64,000 nt of DNA from Diadophis punctatus similis. Lineage: Eukaryota; Chordata; Lepidosauria; Squamata; Dipsadidae. The stretch is taken from positions 55,239,359 through 55,303,358 of the forward strand of contig JALIGW010000001.1 in NCBI GenBank assembly GCA_023053685.1, read 5' to 3'. The translations under genes were made by a program, and so were the position numbers. How positions within the stretch are numbered: the first letter of the stretch is position 1; every line of letters begins with the position of its first letter. The notes beneath the pieces were generated by a model, which worked only from the letters and a program-made list of their open reading frames with translations, did no database searches and was not told the origin of the DNA. Positions 60,248 to 64,000 of this stretch are shown piece after piece.

Positions 60248-63109
60248 ATAGAGGTTATCCAATGACGATAGCGATGCTATCGTCATTGGACAAGTCAAGG
60301 TCCGGAGGTCCCTCCACCTCTGAGATTTTCGACAAGTCTTCCCTTGAGGAAGTAGGTGACCCTTGTCTAAGCGACTTGCCAGAATCCTCCTGGAGAAGAG
60401 CTCCATTATGGATTGGAGGAAGCAGGTGTCCTTGGGCCGTCGCGACGGTCGGTCGGGCCTGTTGTAGACCGGCGGAGATGCCTTGTCGAATCGCTTCAGT
60501 TATTATGGCCCACATAGAGTCTGGAAAGGCAGGATTGACATTACTTGATCGCAGGCCAGCAGCCATAGGTGTGAAGGTGGCCTCTGGTGTGCTCCTGGGT
60601 CTTGTTGAAGGAGCTGGAAAAGAGTCCTCAGGGACTGCATGGTTAAAGGCTTGTCCCCATAGATCAGCATCTGAATTGGGTACAATATTGTCCAGTGAAG
60701 AGACAGAGACGTCAGGAACCCTGGTGTGAAGAGCCACCTGAGGGCCATTCGGAACAGCACCGGATTCCGAAGTGTAAGCCTGCTTGGTCTGGTGGCCGCC
60801 TTATCACAGAGTTTACTCAGAGTCTTATGGCGGCAAGATTCATCTCTATTGGACGCCTTGGACCCTCAAGATGCCGTGGCTTCTTGAGAAGAATGGGGGG
60901 AGGTCCTTCTGGATCCTCCTTCTTTCCTGCCACTCTTGTCTGCAGAGCTGGAAGCAGACCTGGAGAACTTAGAGACTTTGGATGCCATGGGCACACATTA
61001 GCACTAGCCTCAATGAAAAGCAAAGGCTGAGGTGGAGCTGCTGTGACTGAGGAATGTAGGCTCGAAGCTGGAGCACCGGCTCTGCCAGCAATGACCCTGA
61101 GAACTGGTCAGATGGAGCCTCTGCCGTGCCCTTGAACTCCTCAGGTGTGCCTAAATGCCGTGCCCTTGTGGGAGAGTGGCTACAAGCCACCAAGGCACTC
61201 GGAGCGCAAAGCTTCCTGAGCGTGCCCAACTACCGTGCCCTTGTGGGGCCGTGGCTATAAGCCTCCAAGATACTCGGAGCTCGAAGCTCCCTTAGTGTGT
61301 CCAGCCCCAATTATGAGCTGGGGTCGAGGGGTGAATAGAACCCTCGTGGAGGCTTGGTAGGAGAGGCGCGAAACCGCCATACTCCCTCTCGGTCAATAGG
61401 GGACTATCCCTGTAAAAAGCGGGGGGAACTCCCAGACCATTTGCAGCTCAAATGGTGGAACTTTCAATCCGCAAGCCAAGCGGGGCAATCCAGAATGATT
61501 ACAGTGTCCCTGAGAGTTAGCCCTTGGAGGCAGGCACTCCGACAAGAAAGTGACAAATTTAAGAAAAAAACTCGGCTGCTTCAGGAGCGAGTACAAAATG
61601 GTGGCCGCAATGGCCGTTTGGCAACGCGGGAAAGCGGATCAGCAGTAATTAGCGGTTTTAAGTAAAGTTATCTGCTGTTGCTGATGGGACTGGCATAGAG
61701 ATCTTCTGTGCTTGGCCTAAGCGATGTTGATAAGAGCCAAGCACGATCGCTCCAAGGCAAGCCGCACTTTGAAAAGTTTTCCTGTCAGGCTGAAGAGCCG
61801 AGCCTGCCAGGCTCACGCAGCTTGAGCCGAAGCTAAGCTGAATAGGCTGGCCAGTGACTACAATGATGGTCAGGAGTCTGCTGGCAGAAACAACTCACAT
61901 TTAGCTGGAAAAAGCAGATGAATATAGCATCCAGGAATTATAAAACAGTCACAAAGGAGCAATTGAAGGCACGCCTGTCCTCGCTGAGTGACTGAGTCAT
62001 AAAGTTGCCTAGGATAGCAACAAGGGCGGGACCTAAACAACTTTGACAGACTCCATCCAATCAGAGAGTAGACAGAGTTAATCCATTCATGGATGCTATA
62101 TCCACCTCTATGGAGAATACAGAAATTTTTGACCTCCCGAAACCCCACCCCGCATGTCCCGTTTTTGCCAAAAACAGGCCCGTTGTTTGCCTCCCAACCC
62201 CCCCCATGCGTCGTGTTTTTGCCCTCCCCAACCCCCAGGAGCACTCTGCAGGTCTCCCAAAGCCTCTGGGCACCGTTTTTGCAAAACGTTTTGCAAAGTG
62301 CTCCTGGGGGCTGGGGAGGGCAAAAAATTCTTTTTTCTTGTTTACCTCTTCGAAATCTTGGTGCGTCTTATACTCCGGTGTGTCTTATAGTCCAAAAAAT
62401 ATGGTATATACACTTTAACTGTGGTATCAACATTTCTCTCAAGACTGTAGTTGCACTTCTCCTTTGTCGTTCTTTACTTCCAGTGATTCAAAATGTCTAT
62501 TACTTTAAGATGGATAACAGCTTGATATATTACCAGCTCAGAATGAAGTGATGTCCTCATTATTGTATTGATCATTAGAGAGAAAGGCAACTATTGTGAA
62601 TATCCTGCTGCTGCTTTTAAAAGAAAGCTGCAACAAATTATTTGGACATATTGCAAAGAAAAGACATTGAGGAAATTATCTGTCACCTCTCTTCCAGATG
62701 GAACTTCAAGATTTGGCGGAAGACAAAGGATCATTACCATTGTCACACTGGGGATGTAACACCACTGCAGATTCACTGAATTTCACACAGAATTTCATAC
62801 AATTTTTATCTAAAAATACTTGTGAAGAGGAGAGATGTTTTCAGAAACTTTTGCTTTATTATTAAATTATTTACTTTTTTCATAAATGACCATTACATGT
62901 CCAATCAGAGAAGGCCATGACAAAGTTTCTGGAGAACAACAAAAATTGTTAAATTTCAATTAAAAACATTTAACTATCACCATAATTATTATAATAGCTG
63001 TATCCTTTTAAAAACTGAACTAACCTTCTCTGGCTTTCCAAATCTTCTTGTGCTGGGCCATTTTGCACTTGTGGGGGAATTTGTGCATTTTGTCGAGGCA
63101 ACGTTGGAC
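33302..63109 (-). CDS. ENAH: ENAH (Mena) gene, 3' part, eleven coding segments
   Basis: ENAH is an Ena/VASP protein that binds barbed ends of actin filaments, antagonises capping and drives filament elongation at lamellipodia, filopodia, focal adhesions and growth cones. Minus-strand segments are 63025-63109, 52332-52687, 42655-43416, 39287-39585, 38870-39003, 38416-38470, 38137-38185, 35805-35871, 35163-35241, 34659-34716 and 33302-33339. They total 1982 nt: two bases completing a split codon, then 659 codons and a stop. Every intron is GT-AG and each phase fits the next. Order is linker, LERER coil, Pro/Ser-rich neural insert, poly-proline core, LTGLAAALAGAKLRKV actin motif, KPWERTNTMNGSKS F-actin motif and coiled-coil tetramer. 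The N-terminal EVH1 exons and the promoter lie past 64000. Confidence 0.95.
33661..33727 (+). mobile_element. LINE 3' tail in ENAH last intron
   Basis: GTGAGCCGCCCAGAGTCTCT, GGAGTGGGCGGCATACAAAT and an AATAAATAAATAAA tail. This is the 3' end of a reptile L2/CR1-group LINE, severely 5'-truncated and antisense to ENAH. Confidence 0.75.
34659..34716 (-). CDS. ENAH: ENAH exon: tetramerisation coil, first half
   Basis: Encodes DILEEMRKELTKLKEELID plus the first base of the next codon. Acceptor ATTATCACAG, donor GTAAGT. The heptad-like spacing of I, L, M, L, L and L residues matches the Ena/VASP C-terminal coiled coil (EVH2 block C). Confidence 0.95.
35163..35241 (-). CDS. ENAH: ENAH exon: EVH2 linker to coil
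   Basis: Completes an arginine codon, then encodes PKSASSGQPNTNGVQSEGL followed by DYDRLKQ. Acceptor TGTTTTTAG, donor GTAGAT. It links the F-actin-binding block to the tetramer coil. It joins in phase to the exon at 35805-35871. Confidence 0.95.
35242..35804 (-). other. ENAH: ENAH intron expected to hold exon 11a; none found
   Basis: In mammals the 21-residue epithelial exon 11a lies between the two exons bordering this 563 bp intron. Reading the minus strand in all frames I find nothing like its RSYDSLH core or an in-frame 63 bp exon with good splice sites. Confidence 0.55.
35805..35871 (-). CDS. ENAH: ENAH exon: F-actin-binding block
   Basis: Encodes LTRKPWERTNTMNGSKSPII and S between two split codons (E before, R after). 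Acceptor TTCCTGCAG, donor GTATTT. KPWERTNTMNGSKSP is the conserved F-actin-binding motif of the EVH2 domain (block B). Confidence 0.95.
36894..37415. mobile_element. hAT MITE, 522 bp, perfect target duplication, ENAH intron
   Basis: Ends CAGGGGTGGGTTCT and AACCCACCACTG are inverted repeats. CAACTAGT flanks both sides (36886-36893, 37416-37423). Inside, 37148-37197 and 37244-37296 form a second inverted repeat (GTCTCTCAGCCGTTGCGTG against TACGCAACAGCTGAGAGAC). It sits in the intron between the exons at 38137 and 35871. No coding capacity. Confidence 0.9.
37424..38136 (-). other. ENAH: ENAH intron sequence
   Basis: No exon. The stretch 37440-37800 (GGACCATGGAAAAGAGTCTT, GATGACATGATTTTGTC, GGTGACCATATAGATTTGTC, TAATAAAATAAATACATT) looks like an old LINE or SINE 3' part, not classified. 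Confidence 0.45.
38137..38185 (-). CDS. ENAH: ENAH exon: EEPEPLAPKPPSTSTP
   Basis: A 49 nt exon, phase 0 in, one base over. Acceptor ATTGAACAG, donor GTAAGC. It encodes an acidic, then Pro/Ser/Thr-rich linker inside EVH2, between the G-actin motif and the F-actin motif. Human ENAH has SEPVTSKASSTSTPE at the same place. Confidence 0.92.
38416..38470 (-). CDS. ENAH: ENAH exon: RRIAEKGSSETETKEEKS
   Basis: A 55 nt exon. Its first base completes an arginine codon of the ALLARRRR stretch. Acceptor TACTTGAAG, donor GTAAGT. It is a highly charged linker in EVH2. Confidence 0.92.
38636..38765 (+). mobile_element. tRNA-derived SINE in ENAH intron
   Basis: AGTTTTGTGTAGGGGTTAAA, TGTGTTCTAATCCTGC, AGCTGGATTACTTTGGGCTA and GTCATCTCAGCCCTAGGAAG match the organisation of the squamate tRNA-derived (Sauria-type) SINE. 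The GTTCTAATCC box is a diverged tRNA B box. It lies about 100 bp from an ENAH exon, antisense to the gene. Confidence 0.65.
38870..39003 (-). CDS. ENAH: ENAH exon: LPLGGSGLMEEMSALLARR
   Basis: A 134 nt exon starting in phase 0 after the CGG of the poly-proline exon. It encodes NEDSPVPSGG, TNSASPKTDTSRG, NGPLPLGGSGLMEEMSALLA and RR. Acceptor CATTTATAG, donor GTAAGA. The SGLMEEMSALLARRRRIA block is strongly conserved in Ena/VASP EVH2 and helps actin binding. Confidence 0.95.
39287..39585 (-). CDS. ENAH: ENAH exon: poly-proline core and G-actin motif
   Basis: A 299 nt exon. The first two bases complete a glycine, then VAQGPPAPPPPPPPLPSG opens a proline region with at least three runs of seven to eight prolines. 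Such runs bind profilin-actin and SH3 or WW domains. It ends with YEDYRPLTGLAAALAGAKLR and KVSR, the thymosin-like G-actin-binding site. Acceptor TTTTTCACCAG, donor GTAAGT. The antisense and shifted frames over this GC-rich repeat are artefacts. Confidence 0.95.
39586..40200 (-). other. ENAH: ENAH intron sequence
   Basis: No exon or recognised repeat; AT-rich. Confidence 0.6.
40201..40317. mobile_element. hAT-like MITE, 117 bp, ENAH intron
   Basis: GACGAGTGTCAAACT and AGTTTGACAACCCTG are imperfect inverted ends. Flanks CATTATTG and CATTATCA agree at 6 of 8. Same family as the element at 22-155. Confidence 0.7.
40627..41599. mobile_element. TA-targeting element copy C (uninterrupted reference copy)
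   Basis: 973 bp, ends CCGTATTTTTCAGAGTATAA and TATACTCCGAAAAATACGA, TA on both sides (40625-40626, 41600-41601). Subterminal repeats GTGCGTCTTATACACC (left) and GGTGTGTCTTATACTCC (right) repeat the terminal theme. No frame longer than 100 codons and no DDE motif, so non-autonomous. It is the best copy for aligning A, B, D and E. Confidence 0.88.
41602..42654 (-). other. ENAH: ENAH intron sequence
   Basis: A short TGTGTATCTATATGTG microsatellite near 41605-41640 and a CTGTCTGTCTATCTATC run near 42221. No exon. Confidence 0.6.
42655..43416 (-). CDS. ENAH: ENAH neural-type large exon (217-residue insert plus constitutive end)
   Basis: A 762 nt exon. The acceptor ATCTTCTGTCCAG gives GCT at the junction and the donor is GTAAGG. 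It begins APSFDNSLYNPSLPEYASC and is Pro/Ser/Thr-rich, with PPSY, PPPSLPP, PLPPSPP and LPPSSF patches, and ends VENSLNSVLGDSSASEP ... AEPTSQQG. The last part (42655-42765) matches the constitutive SLNSVLGDSSASEP segment of human ENAH. The first 651 nt correspond to the long insert of the neuronal isoform. Function is a flexible scaffold between the LERER coil and the poly-proline core. A longer open frame reaches 43513, but that extension lies in the pyrimidine tract and is not exon. Confidence 0.9.
42765..42785 (-). promoter_or_regulatory. ENAH: Internal alternative 3' splice site in ENAH neural exon
   Basis: Minus strand 42785-42766 reads a pyrimidine tract ending CCTTCTCCCTCTGCAG, then CTCCCCCT at 42765. 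Joining the LERER exon (ending G) here gives GCT CCC CCT, A-P-P, in frame, like human SSAAAPASVE. The outer acceptor at 43416 also gives GCT. Use of this site removes exactly 651 nt (217 residues). Confidence 0.8.
43450..43485 (-). promoter_or_regulatory. ENAH: Long pyrimidine tract upstream of neural exon
   Basis: On the minus strand this is CCCTTTTTCTCTCTCTCTCT-type sequence about 35-70 bases before the outer acceptor. It could bind PTB-like splicing repressors or U2AF. That role is inference. Confidence 0.5.
43735..45900 (-). mobile_element. Old L2-like LINE in ENAH intron
   Basis: A decayed copy of the family intact at 15209-19940. Parallel blocks: CATTTATTTATTTACACAGC tail; GAAGGGAAATTTGGAGACAG against AAAGGTAAGTTGGAGACCGG; CACAGTCACATCCTACTTCC; GATGGCAGAATAAAGTTCCC against GAAGGCAAGTTAAAGTCCCC; ATTAAGCAGCAGTAGACTGA against GTTAAGCAGCATCATCCTGA. 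The frames are destroyed. Confidence 0.7.
46491..47259 (+). pseudogene. Tc1-like transposase, broken
   Basis: Pieces in two frames: HYMDKSEGFWKNVLWMNETK with the first catalytic region (DET replaced by NET), then SIMIWDCFVASEVGWLAIIN and LYQQILEEN, then APDLNPIEILWKELKQALH with the DLNPIE box. Frameshifts separate the pieces, and a hAT MITE (46998-47169) is inserted at the SQSPD-LNP position. Not functional. Confidence 0.85.
46998..47169. mobile_element. hAT MITE, 172 bp, inside Tc1 transposase
   Basis: Ends TAGAGATGTGAAGG and TTTTACATCTCTA are related to the 916 bp element at 8615-9530. The target GTCCTGAC (46990-46997) recurs as GCTCCTGAC after the element, with one extra base. Removing it restores AAGTCCTGACCTTAATCC, encoding SPDLNP. 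Confidence 0.85.
47511..48684 (-). other. ENAH: ENAH intron sequence
   Basis: No exon or defended repeat. Confidence 0.5.
48685..49680 (-). mobile_element. CR1 LINE 3' part with RT remnant
   Basis: AAGGGACTTTGGAGATTTTC through GCTCTTCTCTGCACTCTTTC is CR1 3' UTR on the minus strand. Upstream of it, 49362-49649 keeps a frame with GPILFNIFINYIDEGIKGEV, KFAYDTKLG and LDRLEHWA, the CR1 RT block (FADDTKLG degraded to FAYDTKLG). Antisense insertions do not interrupt it. Confidence 0.85.
49700..50690 (+). pseudogene. Second mariner/Tc1-like transposase remnant
   Basis: KHSGVNVMIWVCFAVSAPEQ around 50060-50120 and SLYQRVLEDVR around 50155 are Tc1-like transposase blocks. The rest is scrambled by mutations. 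CAGTTATATCACCC near 50561 and TTCTTCACATGACTGTA near 50668 may be terminal-repeat remains. Confidence 0.65.
50691..52331 (-). other. ENAH: ENAH intron sequence
   Basis: AT-rich, no exon or clear repeat. Confidence 0.5.
52332..52687 (-). CDS. ENAH: ENAH exon: LERER repeat region
   Basis: A 356 nt exon. Acceptor TTTATTTTAG, donor GTAAGA. It completes an arginine codon and encodes QLQEQQRQKELERERLERDR followed by about 90 residues of Leu/Gln-Glu-Arg repeats, ending ERERKLSSA. In Mena this segment forms a highly charged helix reported to bind integrin alpha5 cytoplasmic tails. The repeats are nearly uninterrupted, so copy number may vary between individuals or species. The long plus-strand frame across it is an antisense shadow. 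Confidence 0.95.
55103..55179. repeat. ATAC/ATAT microsatellite
   Basis: Imperfect (ATAC)n with ACGGTAC interruptions. Confidence 0.85.
55321..55375 (+). mobile_element. SINE fragment, tRNA-like head
   Basis: GAGAGCCAGTTTGATGTAAT, GGTTAAGGC and GAAACAGGAGACC match the head of squamate tRNA-derived SINEs. Truncated. Confidence 0.55.
55970..56300. mobile_element. hAT-like fragment
   Basis: CCAATGTTTCTCAACCTTTT resembles the left end of hAT elements of the GGTTCTTAACCTTTTT type (see 21549). The right end is not found. Confidence 0.4.
56330..56460 (-). repeat. Interspersed repeat fragment
   Basis: GCTGTTGCTAAGTGATGCGG, GTGACATCACATAACAATGG and AATCCAGTCCCATTG echo the family at 12790-13150. 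Confidence 0.45.
56741..57716. mobile_element. TA-targeting element copy D
   Basis: Ends CCGTATTTTTCAGAGTATAA and TATACTCCGAAAAATACAG, with TA on both sides. Body blocks match copy C. A fold-back element (57126-57272) is inserted at TTGTTCTAG. It lies in an ENAH intron. Confidence 0.88.
57132..57265. mobile_element. Near-perfect fold-back element
   Basis: Arms 57132-57192 and 57205-57265 are complementary over 61 bases with about two mismatches, separated by a 12 base loop. The core GTGGACTTCAACTCCCAGAA is shared with the decayed element at 4270. It is probably a palindromic hAT MITE; the ENAH pre-mRNA would form a stable hairpin here. Confidence 0.85.
57719..58094. other. ENAH: Non-coding ENAH intron
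   Basis: A 10-base G run near 57890 and GAGACA repeats at 58044-58062. No gene. Confidence 0.6.
58099..58658 (-). pseudogene. DIRS-like reverse transcriptase remnant
   Basis: 58350-58658 encodes FLTSIDLTEAFLHVPIFPLH, YQYRAMPVGLSSAPRAFTKI and RCYLDDILIQS, the RT A, B and YLDD motifs in the DIRS style. After a frame break 58099-58305 continues with LHLGAIIDSRLGMVCLSPER. The pair of catalytic aspartates is kept, but the domain is truncated. Confidence 0.85.
58970..59960 (-). pseudogene. DIRS-like gag region
   Basis: Blocks AARHMFWLKSWQADAQHKWH, ASTPFSRGNLFGERLEPLL and VESKDRRKILPS match the conserved gag segment of DIRS elements. Upstream lie FVDIIKRQWNS and YNVAPDLAKVLQVPAIDP. Several frameshifts. 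Confidence 0.75.
59995..60165 (+). mobile_element. LINE 3' tail inserted in DIRS element
   Basis: TTTTTAAATTTTTAAATG, ACGCCGCCCTGAGTCCCATG and GGAGTTGGGCGGCACATAAA: same 3' box as the intact LINE at 15209-19940, in the opposite orientation. 5'-truncated to about 170 bp, and followed by GATA repeats. Confidence 0.85.
60166..60245. repeat. (GATA)n microsatellite
   Basis: About 19 uninterrupted ATAG units directly after the LINE tail. Confidence 0.97.
60255..61000 (-). pseudogene. DIRS-like N-terminal gag region
   Basis: 60255-60737 is an open frame (VSVSSLDNIVPNSDADLWGQ ... PPDLDLSNDDSIAIVIG) that runs into the inserted LINE tail. Farther upstream an ATG near 60990 starts MASKVSKFSRSASSSADKSG, which soon meets a stop. 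Ser-rich, basic start as in gag proteins. Confidence 0.55.
61120..61300. repeat. 75 bp tandem duplication in DIRS leader
   Basis: GTGCCCTTGTGGGAGAGTGG at 61160 recurs as GTGCCCTTGTGGGGCCGTGG at 61235, with GCTACAAGCC/GCTATAAGCC and CACTCGGAGC/TACTCGGAGC following in register. A partial third unit (CCGTGCCCTTG) is at 61123. Confidence 0.8.
62131..62404. mobile_element. TA-targeting element copy E, right part only
   Basis: Ends GTGCGTCTTATACTCCGGTG, TGTCTTATAGTCCAAAAAAT and ATGG, followed by TA. The interior has GTTTTTGCC units as in copy B. No left end is found; it stops at the DIRS boundary. Confidence 0.7.
62407..63024 (-). other. ENAH: ENAH intron sequence
   Basis: No exon. 62560-62770 has weak Tc1-style words (AAFKRKLQ, RKLSVTSLPDGTSRFGGRQ) on the plus strand but too little to call. 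Confidence 0.5.
63025..63109 (-). CDS. ENAH: ENAH exon: linker before LERER region
   Basis: An 85 nt exon. The first two bases complete a glycine codon, then it encodes PTLPRQNAQIPPQVQNGPAQ and EDLESQR, with two bases of the next arginine. Acceptor ATTTTCCTTAG, donor GTTAGT. It follows the EVH1 domain exons, which are outside the window. Human ENAH has NGPTLPRQNSQLPAQVQNGP here. Confidence 0.95.
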
Positions 63110-64000
63110 CTAAGGAAAATGAAGTTATATTTTATATTTTATTACAATAAAGATGATCCATTTTTTGAGAAAAAAAGTTCCATCAACTTTTGACCTTCTA
63201 CTAATGTGTTATTTCTGATAATTTTAAATCAAACCATATTCAGCTCATCAAATTTAGTATCACTATAAAACTGTCTTATATAATTGGGCAAGCAAAGTTT
63301 GAAGTCAAGTATTCACCTAAATAAAATGCTGATAGAGGGGAGAAGGAGGTATGATTGCCAGAAGAATCAGTAACAATTTCTAAATGCAGGTAAGGATACA
63401 CTGCTTTTATTAGTATCACAAAACCGAATAAAAGCATGCACCTCTCCCCTTTATTAAAGGATGAAGTCCATGCTCTAAGTTTCATTCAAGGAAAAATACC
63501 ACAGTAAGGCAATCTTACAGACACACACAGATTTGCATTTTAAGTTATATACATCAAATGGTCAAATTTGTTGACCATTGTTTAAGAATCTAATTTGATG
63601 ATACGGAAAATGGAATAACATATTTCATGTAACTGATTTAAAATAAACAAATCACAATGCATGTCTCGACCATGCCATAGTCAAGATGGAAAGTAAACAA
63701 AAATTGCCTCCAGAGATGCTAGTTATTCAGAATTTCCTAGAGCTAATAGCATAAAAAATAGTTTAGATACCTTCACTGCAATAACTAGCCTGATCCTAAA
63801 GGATTTTACTGAATTCAGAACATTGGTCAATGTATCATTAATGCAGAGTTTCTATAGTTTAACAGCCAGCCATGAAAGGGGAAAAAACATTTCAATGCTA
63901 TTTTAAACAATGATTTCTACCACATAAGCAGCCTTTTTTTAAACACCATGAAACCTTTCAAGGGCCAAATATTTTTCAACAAGGTGTTCTTTGTTTCACA
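63110..64000 (-). other. ENAH: ENAH intron sequence to window end
   Basis: No exon-like frame with splice sites and no recognised repeat. Confidence 0.6.

Larger units (their letters stand above)
58095..62050 (-). mobile_element. DIRS-like retroelement, 3'-truncated, in ENAH intron
   Basis: On the minus strand the order is a GC-rich leader (about 62050-61000), a gag-like region (about 60990-58970) and a reverse transcriptase (58660-58099). RNase H, methylase-like and tyrosine recombinase parts are missing, and the sequence ends near 58095. A LINE tail with GATA repeats splits the gag region. Frames are broken by stops, so it is inactive. Confidence 0.8.

Noticed and set aside
60110..60406. 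98-codon minus-strand frame with a Leu-Ser-Ile-Tyr repeat
   Set aside because: Read-through of the GATA microsatellite.

Overview
The window is nuclear DNA from a vertebrate, most likely a squamate reptile and probably a snake. It is AT-rich, has widely spaced exons with GT-AG introns, and carries a mix of CR1, L2-like, DIRS-like, Penelope-like, hAT and Tc1/mariner elements. LINE tails here run into GATA, TTG/TAG and AAAT microsatellites, a habit known from snake genomes. The species call is inference. No bacterial features (operons, ribosome binding sites, CRISPR) are present.

The one host gene is ENAH (Mena), an Ena/VASP actin regulator, on the minus strand. Eleven coding segments run from 63109 down to the stop codon at 33302. 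Every junction keeps phase, giving 659 residues in the long form, or 442 if an acceptor inside the neural exon is used. They encode the linker after EVH1, the LERER coiled region, a large neural-type Pro/Ser-rich insert, the poly-proline core, the G-actin and F-actin binding motifs and the C-terminal tetramerisation coil. The EVH1 exons and promoter lie beyond 64000. The 3' UTR begins at 33301 and runs to lower coordinates; its end is not determined.

Layout: 1-28150 is intergenic-looking DNA with no recognisable host exon. It contains many non-autonomous DNA transposons, old CR1/L2 pieces and a nested stack at 14360-21080. In that stack a CR1 3' end was hit by a hAT and by a TA-targeting element, and the TA element was hit by a full-length 4.7 kb L2/CR1-group LINE whose ORF2 (endonuclease plus reverse transcriptase) is open and has all catalytic motifs. 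28150-33301 is unique AT-rich sequence that may be partly ENAH 3' UTR, with one TA element holding a 204 bp inverted repeat. 33302-63109 is ENAH. Its introns hold SINE, hAT, L2, Tc1, CR1 and TA-element insertions, and a DIRS-like retroelement remnant (58095-62050) itself broken by a LINE tail with a GATA tract.

The less ordinary signals are: a splice acceptor inside the neural ENAH exon that would remove 217 residues in frame; no exon 11a in its expected intron; three hammerhead-like cores in Penelope-like debris; a TA-targeting family with five copies; and a possible membrane-spanning ORF upstream of the LINE ORF2.
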